A stretch of DNA of 64,000 bases from Antedon bifida (taxonomy: Eukaryota > Echinodermata > Crinoidea > Comatulida > Antedonidae): positions 7,752,501 to 7,816,500 of the forward strand of contig OY727094.1 of NCBI GenBank assembly GCA_963402885.1, read 5' to 3'. Positions 24,734 through 37,217 of the stretch are shown piece after piece. The translations under genes were made by a program, and so were the position numbers. Numbering within the stretch: position 1 is the first letter of the stretch; each line of letters starts with the position of its first letter. The notes beneath the pieces were generated by a model. That model was not told the origin of the DNA. It searched no databases and saw only the letters and a list, made by a program, of their open reading frames with translations.

Positions 24734-25071
24734 TTTTGTAACCTGTCTCTCTCAATCTGTCGACTACAGATACAAACTAATAATAAGTTACTATTGACTT
24801 TGCGTTGTGTTTTTATCATGTTCTAATATTTACCGATTGATAGAAACTACTTTGGTGTGCCAGAATATGATTAAGATTATTAACTGACGTCATTATTTAC
24901 CCATGTTTGTCGAACTTACTGTACTTTAAAATGCAGTAACAAGAAATAAAACACAAACCCCTTCTTTGTTTTTATGGTAGCACCACTCCATTCTATCCAA
25001 TGAGGTCCAATATAAACAACATTTCCGACGCTCAGAAAATTATAAATATATTATAAATCGGAGTAATGTAT

Positions 25072-25235
25072 AAAGCTCTGTCCACACTATCAAACTAGTT
25101 TGACAAAAAAATTGTGATGTGCCCAAATATGGTAGTGATATTCTTAAATATGGTAGTGATATGACATCATGTCCATATGTGGGCACATCACACCTTTCTT
25201 GTCACATAAAGTTTGATAGTGTAGACAGAGCTTTA
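25072..25235. repeat. MITE family 1, copy d (complete)
   Basis: The best complete copy. Termini are AAAGCTCTGTCCACACTATC and GATAGTGTAGACAGAGCTTT. Next inside are AAACTAGTTTGACAAAAAAA on the left and TTGTCACATAAAGTTT on the right, then an internally repeated unit (ATATGGTAGTGATAT). No open reading frame, so it is a non-autonomous fold-back element. Confidence 0.9.
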
Positions 25236-25257
25236 TTAAGGTATACATTAAATACAT

Positions 25258-25370
25258 GGTAGAACACCTCCTTCGGTGGGACACTTTTACCGTGAAACAA
25301 ACGAGATTATCTTTGCAACATTACAGTTAACCTCTATTCAGGGGACACTCTTACCAAGTGTTTCTACTGT
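25258..25370. repeat. GGGGACAC-type repeat fragment
   Basis: TAGAACACCTCCTTCGGTGG through CTATTCAGGGGACACTCTTA matches the elements at 36755-36905 and 45120-45262. Confidence 0.5.
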
Positions 25371-26297
25371 ACAAACGATAAACAACACGTATGTACTATT
25401 GCATACACACACCCAAAGAAAAACTTGTCAAAATCTATTTTATGTTCAAATAAATTTGAAACGCGTAGGAACAATTTCGATAACGTTACTTAAATAAACA
25501 GCCCACCATTTATTATCTCCACAAAATCGTGTGTTCTATTTATCGGACTATCTTACTGCGTAGGCACGCTGATTGAGACATTGTTGGTTTAGTAAAATCT
25601 GTTGAAGGATACAAACATACCACCTACACACCACCTAAATAAAATAATCTGTGTGTAAGTGTTTGATTCAATTTGTAGGCATATCATTACATGTTTTCCC
25701 TACTATTGTGCTGCTCATGCTTGGGTTTTTGTAAAAATAAGTGAAATTGTTATATTAGCGCAAACGCACGCGAGAAGCATGAATATTGCGCGACGGGAAA
25801 CCCACCTGTAAAGTGGGCCGGACACGATATTTTTTTCGTAAATGAGTTGGGGACGCGATATTTCTTTTTCGTACATAAGTTGGGAACCATTCATGAAACG
25901 TCACAAAATAAACATGAATAATTAATTACTAATTTCCATAAGAATTAACCGGACTACAATTCGCTAATACTTTCCATCGAGCCGTCTGTGTAGTCGAGAC
26001 TTATAGACTGTAGTTAGACTTTGAATATCGATGTAAGGGGTTCGATTCGTTTTAAAGTAAGAGAGAGATTATTTAGAGGGTTAAGTTATATTTAGGAAGT
26101 AGGTCGGCTATCTTTCACATAATTATGTACGAAAAACAAATCGCGAGTAAATTCATGTACTGTATATATACATCATTCGATTCATGAAAATATTATCTAA
26201 ATCTATTATCCACAACAACAGCTGGAGAAGGCCTTCACACAGCAGTGGGTGAAATAGGATATGAGATGAGATGAGATAAATATGTATATATATATAC

Positions 26298-26655
26298 CTT
26301 AAAGATGTATTGTCCCCCTGAAAAAACAATTCTGACAACATTTTTTGTTGAATATTCCATTTTAATGTAACATAATAGTTATCCACTTTGACCAAAAATT
26401 GGATGGAAAAAAATGTATTTACCTGAAAAAAATTTAATTTAAAGCAAAAAAATGGTCAAATGGGCTGCCAGTCAATGGATTTTTGGTTGAATTTAACCAT
26501 TTATTCTGTAATTTTACAAGTGAAAACATTATTTTTTTCGTTTTTTTTTCTATGGAAGTGATTAACTTTATTAAAACTACAAAATAACATATTCAAAGTC
26601 TGATTTAATTAATCTTCATTTTTCATGTTTTTGGAGAACAATACATCTTTAATTC
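26298..26655. repeat. MITE family 2, full-length copy
   Basis: Begins CTTAAAGATGTATTGTCCCC and ends GGAGAACAATACATCTTTAA, with long inverted arms around an AT-rich centre (AAAATGGTCAAATGGGCTGC region). Related copies: 30341-30768, 47548-47734, 49210-49422, 58496-58634. Confidence 0.85.
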
Positions 26656-27911
26656 TTTTAATATCAAATCTGTTAAATCTTGGGTCTTTGTATATACTGA
26701 AGTTAAACCCATCCTTAGAACACCCAAATTCAGGAGACACCATTTTAACAGTGCTTTAGTTTAAGAAATAAAATTAATATCTCTTTGTAATAAGTAGCAA
26801 TTTTATTTCAATTAATATACATTTACCATATCTCTGACATAACATTTAATACGAAATTGAGTAGCTCATTGTATATAAAACTTGAAATAAACTTTTTGTA
26901 TTTTATACATACTGCACTTCAGCATATGCTGTGCAGACCCTTTTTTAAATTGAGAAAACCACTCAATATAAATTAAATATAGGCGTGACCCTAAAACAAA
27001 CCGCACCTAGTTTTAATAGCATTTCCTCTATTGTCATTCATAGAAATATTATCTGTAAATAACATATTTTTCACTTTTTGTTTGCATAATACCGCAATAC
27101 CTATTAGTATATTTGTGCCAATTGTTCTGATAGCTTCTGTAACTATGCCAATTTTGGAAATTGGGTAAGCCACAGACGCAATCACAACACAGAATGTTTT
27201 TTAAGCGTGTACATTTTTTTAATGTGTAAATTTCTTTGTTCTATCGTTTTGTAGTTTATGACACCATGGCGTGTCATCGTTATTATCCTCTCTGAAAAAC
27301 TTCCAATTATATTTGCATGCAGCTTTCGCTGTTTTGTTAAATTTCAAACCGTTATTAGTGACAACATTTTAACTCCTCAACAAGGTGTTGGTTTTATGAC
27401 CCACAATGCAAAATTTTATGGCAAACATTTGTTGTTGGTTGATATTGGATAAGTCTTATTGAATACCCTTCGATTTGAATTCCGTAGATTTAAACCTTAT
27501 CTCAAATTGTATTGTTTGCTAAAATTCTATTCAACTGCATATCTCTTCAGTTCAATTATAAAAGTATTATACAAGACTTGTATTAACTTTAAACATGATT
27601 ATAGAATTATCAAACCATTTAGCAGAAGTTAGGGATATTCAATGTGGACAGTTAATCTGTGTACATTACTGACTCCTATCAAGAACAATGTACTGTACAG
27701 TCTTTTACAATAACTGAAAACCCAAAATCTTTCAAGACCCAAACCAAGGGCATGTCTATGCTTAGTTATTTACCTGGCGAAATTGGTTCCTACCCAAAGT
27801 TAGAGACAAATGTGTCCATGAAACCAACTTACACCGGAAAATAAATAATCTACCCGCCCTCACTAATTCGCCCATTATAAAATTCTAGCATCAAAATACT
27901 ATATTCACGCT

Positions 27912-30900
27912 TCACCATAGCTTCACATGTCTTTTGCGTTCTTTTGGTGTTCGTAACGTCATCTTGTGCGAGTGGACAACCTTTCTTGGATTGGTCCGTG
28001 TAATTGGTTTTTCATCTTCAGTTTTCAGAGGAGATATGAGTACAATAGGATAATTGTCTAAGCTCTGCACTGGTGACTTCCTCGACCTGTTGACAAATGA
28101 GAAAAATAACTGTGCTTGTGAGATGAAAAGTGAAATTTAGGTTAATGGTAAAAGCTGTTAGTGGTAAAGGTGATGAAAATAATGGCAGACAATGCTGGTG
28201 ATGACAAAGTTTGTGATGAATGTGACAATGATGGTGATGAATGTGACAATGATGGTGATGAATGCGACAAGGTTAGTGATGAATGTGACAATGATGGTGA
28301 TGAATGTGACAATGATGGTGATGAATGTGACAATGATGGTGATGAATAATAATAATACCAGATTTATATAGCGCCCTTTTCATGAGTAATCATGCTCAAA
28401 GGCGCTTTACAAGCATTATTACCCCAGTATTTTTTGGGATCAAACACGTATGGAAACATACTCCCATAATGCAGCCGGTAACCAGCGCAGTTGTGTCTAG
28501 ATCTAACTGGGTACCCATTTATACACCTGGGTGGAGAGAGGCAAGGTAAGTAAAGTATCTTGCCTACGGATACAAGCAATGCGGCGAGAGTTGGATTCGA
28601 ACCTAGGTCTGACGATCGGTAGTCCAACGTCCAACACACTGCGCCACACGCCCTCACTGTGTTAATGATGGTGATGAATATGATAATGATGACAAAGTTG
28701 GTGATGAATGTGATAATGATAACAAAGTTGGTGATGAATGTGATAATGATGAAAAAGTTTGTGATGAATGTGATAATGATGACAAAGTTGGTGATGAATG
28801 TGACAATGATGACAAAGTTGGTGATGAATATGACAATGATGACAAAGTTGGTGATGAATGTGACAATGATGACAAAGTTGGTGATGAATGTGACAATGAT
28901 GACAAAGTTGGTGATGAATGTGACAATGAATACAAAGTTGGTGATGAATGTGACAATGATGACAAAGTTGGTGATGAATGTGACAATGATGACAAAGTTG
29001 GTGATGAATGTGATAATGATGGTGATGAATGTGCCAATGATGACAAAGTTGGTGATGAATTTGAGAATTATGACAAAGTCTGTAATGTGACAATGGTGAA
29101 AAAGATGGTGCTGAATGTGACAATGATGAAAAAGTTGGTGATGGCAATGATGACAAAGTTTGTGATGAATGTGACAATGATGGTGATGAATATGACAATG
29201 ATGACAAAGTTGGTGATGAATATGACAATGATGACAAAGTTTGTGATGAATGTGACAATGATGACAAAGTTGGTGATGAATGTGACAATGATGACAAAGT
29301 TGGTGATGAATATGACAATGATGACAGAGTTGGTGATGAATATGACAATGATGACAAAGTTGGCGATGAATGTGACAATGATAACAAAGTTGGTGATGAA
29401 TGTGACAATGTTGGTAATGAATATGACAATGATGACAAAGTTTGTGATGAATGTGACAATGATGACAAAGTTGGTGATGAATATGACAATGATGACAAAG
29501 TTGGTGATGAATATGACAATGATGACAAAGTTGGCGATGAATGTGACAATGTTGGTAATGAATATGACAATGATGACAAAGTTTGTGATGAATGTGACAA
29601 TGATGACAAAGTTGGTGATGAATATGACAATGATGACAAAGTTGGTGATGAATATGACAATGATGACAAAGTTGGTGATGAATATGACAATGATGACAAA
29701 GTTGGTGATGAATATGACAATGATAACAAAGTTGGCGATGAATGTGACAATGATAACAAAGTTGATGATGAATGTGACAATGTTGGTAATGAATATGACA
29801 ATGATGACAAAGTTGGTGATGAATATGACAATGATAACAAAGTTGGCGATGAATGTGACAATGATAACAAAGTTGGTGATGAATGTGACAATGATGACAA
29901 AGTTGGTGATGAATATGACAATGATAACAAAGTTGGTGATGAATGTGACAATGATGACAAAGTTGGTGATGAATGTGACAATGTTGGTGATGAATGTGAA
30001 AATGATGACAAAGTTGGTGATGAATGTGACAATGATGGCAAAGTTGGTGATGAATGTGACAAAGTTGGTGATAAATATTACAATGATGACAAAGTTGGTG
30101 ATGAATGTGACAATGATGACAAAGTTGGTGATGAATGTGACAATGATGACAAAGTTGGTGATGAATGTGACAATAATGACAATAATGTTAGTGATATGAC
30201 AATGATGATAATGTTGATGATGAAGATTATGATAACAATGTTGGTGATAACTACAATGATGATAATAACGACAAACAAAATAGTACATAAAAATATGAGT
30301 CTTGATAACGGGTAAGATTATATTAATAGTACAGTTACTTAAAGATGTATTGTCCCTTTGTCAAATTCCAAAAAAAAAAAAAAAAAAAAAGATTTCGAAA
30401 AAAAGTCGGTCATTTTGAAGTATCATAATAGTTATTATCAAAAAAAAAAACATTTAACTGAAATACAGACGGATTTTGGTTCAAAAAAATAACTTCCAGT
30501 CAAAGTTTTCGATCAAAACATATCTCATAATGCAACACGCTTATATTTGGCTACTCTGTATGCATAATCATAAAACTTCCTCGCGATCTGTGTGAAAACA
30601 CCTTCTCAACCGTGACGAGTTCTAAACAATCCTAATTAGCATCATGCATAATGTATACTCATGGTTTAAAATCTTTGTTTACTTTCGCTCGCGACCATTT
30701 TCCAGACGAAATGTAATCAAATTAATTTAGCTGTTAATTACGTAAAATAATAATAATACATCTTTAAATAAGGATTTTAGAGGTAAAAAAAAAAAGTTAA
30801 AACCATGGATGATACCATCATGAATGAATAAATGTTAATATAAATAATCGCAGCAATGACAATTTCTGACAAAATGAATGGAGGCAATAAATGTTTTACC

Positions 30901-33900
30901 GTGTATTTCTCTTGGTTACTGAACTATCCACATCTTTTTTAGATCCTCTTGACCTAGTTGCAATGGCTTGACGGACAGCAATCATCTGGGGTGTTGGAGC
31001 AGGAGTCTTAACATCAGCAGGAGTATCGTTACTACCACCACCGGCAGATGCAGGAGTCCGTCCACCGGTTGTTCTCCTAGTTGAACCAGAACCAGTCCTT
31101 AGTTGTCTCACACCAGATGATGCAGGCGTTGATAGGTTTGTCAGAAGACCAGGTGTCATTGCAGGAGCTGGTGAAGGTGCGGCAACTTTAGTTAGAGTTT
31201 TTCTTGCAGAACGTTTTGCCCGAGAACGAGTTTGTGGAGGCGAGAAAATAAAAGACGGTGTTCCAATAGTTGGCTTTGGTGAACCTTCGAAGGGAAGAAG
31301 AAAAAAAAATATTTACACAAATTTAGCAAAGGTAAAATAATAATTCTCATAAACTAAAACTTCTACCATCATTATGTAATCAATAATCATAAATCATAAG
31401 GGCATATGGCGCAGTATGTAGGACGTTGGACTATTGACACATTGCTTGTATCCTTAGGCAAGATACTTATATTTGCCTCTCTCCACCCAGGTGTACAAAT
31501 GGGTTGATTACTGGCTGCAACAGTATGGAAATATGTTTCCAGAAGTGTTTGATCCAAAAAATGAGCACCATATAAGATCGATGTATCAAGTAAGTAATTG
31601 TTATTAATATTATACTGTTTTTATGTACCTTCTTTTTTCACAGGTTCTTGCTTGATGGTTGGCAGTTTAGAAGAACTAGCAGACCAAGTTGGGGAGTCTA
31701 ACTCTGGAATAGGGATCTCTGGACTACCAGGCTCTTGTTTGACTGGTGAAGTTGAATCTATAACAACAATTTGTTAACTTACATTAGATAAGTGGATATA
31801 ATTAGAATTGGTCTATATTATACAAATAATGAATGTTTATGAGTGGAATGGTACAAATAATGCCATGAGGTTTCACACTTGTATCATCACAGCGCAAGTA
31901 CAAAATAGGTGGCTCTGTTGGATTTCTAAAGTAATGGTCTTAAACAAATATTTTAACGATCGTTAAATAGTGCGTACTATTGAATGCCATGTGAACTACA
32001 ATCGTCCAATCAAATCACAGGAATTTATTTACGTGTTATATAAATAAGTATTATTAGTTAAGTATACCATTAACAGTCGTATTATATAGAATTGTTACAA
32101 AAATTACAAGGCTTGGCTAGTCCTAAAAAATGATAGAAAGTTATATGTTATAAGACAAACATTGTAACTAACCTATATCTATTGGTGATGTTGGTAACCC
32201 TAAATCTATCCTGTCATCTTGTTCAACAGCTGCTTCTGGAGACGTCGTCAAAGACGCAGTGAACGATGGCTTCTTAGTTGTAGAGCTCTCTTGCCTTAGT
32301 AACAACCCAGGAGTGGTCTGGATTGAAATCTCCGCAAATGTCTGAGAATGAACTGCAGCTTTGTCTTTCTTAAGGAGACCACTTGTTGGTGCAAAAGACA
32401 CCGACTTTGACATCGCTGCAGTCATTGGTGAAGACTCCGCTGACGCCGGAGGAGTCAGTGCTGATCTTGATGGTGATGGTGGGACAACATCCATTTTCTC
32501 ATCAAACATTTCTAAATGTTTACTTACTAATATCTCACTAAGAGGAGAGCGTTTTGCCGAAGGCGGAGTCGTATTACCAAATTGTAATGGAGATGTTAGA
32601 ACTGGTGAGTTTGGGGATTGAGTCATTGACCTAATTGGAAGACGTGCTAAGGCATCTATAAAAAATGAGAGTAACATTAATCATTAGAAATCTTAAATTT
32701 TTACCAAGAGCTAGACATTAAAGAATGTTGCCAACCATGAGCAACAAATGTTTGTAATACCTGCTTCTTGGTCAACTGGTGTGTCTTGTTCCATCTCTTC
32801 TGCGTGTGGATGATCCACTTCTTTCGATGGCTGGACATCAATATTAAAAGTTATTTCAGTATCTATTGATTCATCCTTAACTCCTCTTTCTTTGACATCT
32901 TCCATTACTTCTTCTGGTGTTTGCATTTTGATGTCTTCTAAAACTTCCTCTTGCTCTGGTGTCTGCATTGTCAAACTTTTCCTAACCTCTTGCTCAGGAG
33001 TGCTAAACCTTGCATCCTCATCATCTTCATCTTCTTTGTCGACTTTTTCTGGTGTGAGGAATTCTGGAGTTGCTGATCCTTCAACTTCAATAGAAACTCT
33101 AGTATCTGATCTGAATGGGAACAAAATTGAGAAAATTAGTATCAGGATAATCTATGAAAGCATAGCGAAACAAGAAAGTGATTTAAAAATTGAAAAAAAA
33201 AGCGCCCCTTATTAAAAACAATCTGAAGCATCTCCCTTTATTGTTAACAATGAATACCCAGGTGCTTTCCAGACAAGGCAGAATATGGCTGAGGAAGCGA
33301 TTTTTGACATTTATATAACTAGTAGAGAAGCCTAAATAATAAATGTATACATTGTCATCAAAGATTTTGTGGAAGGATGACTCAAAATATCGGAAATAAA
33401 TGTTGCTTACTGATCCATATCGTCAGGAGATGGTGACCTCTCTGTGACAGTGGAGAAGCGTATATGCTTCGGTAGTGTTGTCTGTGGCATTGGAGCAGAC
33501 TGTTGGTCATCGTGCATGGAGAAGACTGGTGGCGGCATCTTATTTATGGCAGTAGCTCTCACAGAATCCGACATTTCTGAATTTAAAGATTATTAAATAT
33601 TATTATTATTACCTAAACATCTGTGTATATATATATTTTATGGTCGAGTGAATGAATCAGTTAGTTGTTTTACAGTAAGGCTAGTAACTGTTCTGCAGTA
33701 AGGGTAGCTAGTCACTAGATTTCCAGAAACAAGACAAAAAATCCAACACTAGGTGGCTTCACCAGGCAGTTAAGGCAGGAGGCACCGCAAGCTATATAAA
33801 AAAAAGCTGCACAGGTTCAAGGATCTCTTTCACCAGGCAGTTAAGACAGGAGGGCGCCGCAAGCTGTATAAAAAAAAAGCGGCACAGGTTCAAGGATCTC

Positions 33901-36900
33901 TTTCACCAGGCAGTTAAGGCAGGGGGGCGCCGCAAGCTATATCCGCAAAAGCTGCACAGGTTCAAGGATCTTTGACCACAGTTCTGGTGGTGGTAGTGGT
34001 GGTGTTTTTGGATAAAGTCAAGTGTACACATCTGGCTTGTATGCACTTTAAATAACCAAGTTTGTATGAGCCCCATTTGGTGGCAACACTCAACATGAAG
34101 GGACCCCTAGAGGAGATAAAAGTTGTTGTACATGTAATATCGCTTTGAGATGATTATTGTAATGTAATGATATAGATTTATAATTGAAGAATCAACCTTT
34201 GTATTAAAATTCGATTGGGTTCACGAATTTGCCCCAGAAAGGTCCAGTGAAGAAATTGTCCAGATGTTTTAATGTCCATTAGTCCATAATAATTAAATCC
34301 CAAAAGAAAACAGTTGATTTGACCTCTAACCGTTCACATCGTAAAACTATTAGATATTGACAGTTTTTAGCAGAGATTCGACAGGGCCAATTCATCATTG
34401 TAACCACCCTAGATTAGATCAATCACTCCCATCCAAACGTACCTGGACAGACTTAGGACCAATCATTAAGCTCAGAGATAATGTAATGACATATGCTAAC
34501 GAACTGAAGCCAATATATCCCCAAGTTTGAGGAGTCTCCAAACACACCTCACAGACACTTCTTCGAAGACACACCTTACCGACACTTCTTCAGAAGCACA
34601 TCTAAAGCAACACCTCACTTACAGCATCACTTATACTTTGTTCCTGTTTCTGGACTACCGTATCATTCTTGTATTGTGTATTATACAGTATTATTGAATA
34701 AACAACTGTGATATTCAATCAACCAAGCGAGTAGAGTCTTTATTACAGTAAAACCTCCACACATTATATTACATTATCTTATAAAAATGCAATCAATACA
34801 AATCTATGTGCATACCTGTTTGTGTGCCTCCTATAGTTCTCAAAGCCGGATGTTTTGATTTCTCTTGTACCTTCAGAATCGACTGAGGTGTCTGTTGCGA
34901 AGGCATTCGTGGACGTCTTAAATGACCTGGTGACCTCTGTTTGGTAGACAAAAAAACAACTAATTTTAATTAACAGTCACAAATTGAAGTGGAATTGTGG
35001 CTTGGTGGTTCTCATGCCTGGCTACCAATCCAAAGGTCCTGGGTTCAAGTCCTGTTTTTTTTTGGGACAAATTAAAACTCCACTCTCAAAAATGAATTTG
35101 ATTACAGTTATCCTTGGCAATTTGCATAAATATATATATAAACAAATTTATAAAATTACTTACAGACATTGAATTAGTACAAAAGTGAGAAACTTACTTT
35201 TTTAATAGGTGGAGTTTGTAATAATGAAAGCCTATCAGCACCAGTGTAGTTCAACCTATATAAAAAAAGTATAAGGTATATGTTAAACTAGGACATAATG
35301 AACGACAATAAACAGATATGTTTGTGTTATCCTACAGAACAAAAACAAGGTTTCATCCTAGAATTATATGGTTACTATTTATACATTTTTTTTATTAAAA
35401 TAATATTTTAAAATGTCCAATCAAATGACGGCATGATAAATAAGAATGATTTAATCAGTACAGCATATTGTATGAATTTTATTCTTTATTGATTATATTA
35501 TTTTCTTTAAAACATCTTGCTTTCTTGAACTTTCTTGAAAATTCATACAATTCAACATAATTATTTTGATAAATGTAAAACAATTTTATAATCCAAACGG
35601 ACCTCTCAATTAAAAAATAAAAGGTTTTATTAATGATATTTAAATCAGAAGAAGAGAGATGACACAAAATGTTGGGAGACTCCTGTGATGCATCCCTCAA
35701 TTACATTACCTGTTGATTGTATCTTGCATTGAAAAATTAGGTATACTAGACTTGATTATTGGAGAGAACGATTTACGTGGAGAAAATGCACCGGCACCTG
35801 GTAGCGTCTCATCCATCATGTCTTCAATATTGGTGGGGTAAATAGTTTCCCCTGCTCCTTGACTAGAGAAGGAAAAATAAGAAATGTATTAACAATCTAA
35901 GAGAGAGAGAGATCTGAGAGCGTTTCTTATGCACATACCTTGAGGAACCAAAATGAATGGACTCAATTTATTTATACTAACAGTATATTCTAGTTGTAAC
36001 TAGCTAAAGTTCTGTCTATACTATCAAACTAGTTTGACAAAAAATTGTGATATTTCTAAAAATGGTATTGATATGCCCAAATATGGTAATGATATGACAT
36101 CATCATGTCCATATATGGGCACATCACATTTTTGATAGTGTAGACAGAGCTTAAGGATATATAGATTTGACATAGACTTACCTAAGGCGTGACTTTGAAT
36201 GAGAAACCATGGGCGTAGTGACAAATGGCATGTTACATGTGATGTCTACAAGTTCTTCGGTCCTGAAAAATAATACGGCAATCACATAAATGTTCAATTT
36301 GTCTTTCAATATACTATCAAAAATCATGATCATCCAGAATGTAATGGCATGGAAATGTTAGAGATTCTACCATGGAGGTGAACATGTGACCTGGAGTTCA
36401 ACATATGGAACGTGAGATTCTACCAGGGAGGTGAACACGTGACCTGAAGGTCAACATATGGAACGTGAGATTCTACCAGGGAGGTGAACACGTCTTCGAT
36501 TCTATTCTACACCAAGACATAATTTAAACAAACCTATTTTTGAATGGTGTGTCCTGTTCCTTAATTTGCTCTCTAGCCTCTGCTATCTTGTCCAGGACAG
36601 AGCTGATAAGACTTGAATGGGAAATGACCTGGCTTGCCTTAGCAGGGTTCACCACTGTGGACAACGGCTTTGGTCTTTGCACTGAGAATTGGTAATAAAA
36701 GCATAATACCGTTTAACACATGTTTTTAAAATCTGTCTTTTTATAACATACTACAGTAGAACACCTACAGGGGCACATTTGGGACCCAATAAGGTGTCCT
36801 CTGAATAGAGGTAGGTTGGCTGTAGTGTTAAAATGTATATCCTCATTCATTTAAGGTTGTCCCCTGAATAGAGGTATCCAAAGAGGAGGGATCTATTGTA

Positions 36901-37217
36901 CTGTACAACAGATTAACATAACTAATAGATTCAGTCTTTCCTTTATTTTAATAATTATAATAATTAATATATTATGCTACTGTTTGAATTTTTTTCCCAT
37001 AAGAGAAGAATGAAAATAAAAAAAGAATGAAAGATTGGAATATCTCTATAGATTAACATCATCTATTACCTTCTCTCTTGATGAATGTTGCCCTCTTATG
37101 ACTAGCTTCAGGTGAAAATGCAAGTTTACGTTGAACAGACGGCAAGAGTTTAGCATAACTTTCAACGATGGCGTTCCTCGTTGCATGGTGTTCTTTTGAC
37201 TTTAAATCACTCCCAGT
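27912..37217 (-). CDS. AHCTF1: ELYS exons 22-33: disordered, phospho-site-rich C-terminal half
   Basis: Exons: 37070-37217, 36534-36681, 36182-36262, 35710-35862, 35198-35255, 34816-34936, 33411-33576, 32761-33110, 32173-32655, 31629-31757, 30900-31284, 27912-28086. Exon 22 (ATRNAIVESYAKLLPSVQRKLA) and exon 27 (TPQSILK) align with vertebrate ELYS. Exon 29 is acidic with repeated TPE motifs; exons 29-32 are rich in SP/TP dipeptides, typical mitotic kinase sites. Exon 31 has VKQEP and IKQEP, which match the SUMO consensus. Exon 32 has TRSRAKRSARKTLTK and exon 33 ends in a basic tail, consistent with DNA or nucleosome binding. I saw no clear AT-hook. Confidence 0.88.

Larger units (their letters stand above)
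24760..27911. other. Intergenic region between avidin-domain gene and ELYS
   Basis: The two genes are both on the minus strand, so this holds the avidin-domain gene promoter (high end of that gene) and the ELYS 3' flank. Contents: MITE 1 (25072-25235), a GGGGACAC fragment (25258-25370), a two-copy tandem repeat near 25820-25890 (GATATTTCTTTTTCGTA-type unit) and a full MITE 2 (26298-26655). No credible gene; I could not identify the ELYS poly(A) site with confidence. Confidence 0.55.

Noticed and set aside
28196-30270. CRISPR-like array
   Set aside because: Units are contiguous variants of each other without unique spacers, and the DNA is eukaryotic.
28654-30288. Very long open frames on both strands (up to 466 codons), Ser/Leu- or Asp-rich
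   Set aside because: They come from a tandem repeat whose unit is a multiple of three and has no stops; the array lies in an ELYS intron and several frames are open at once.
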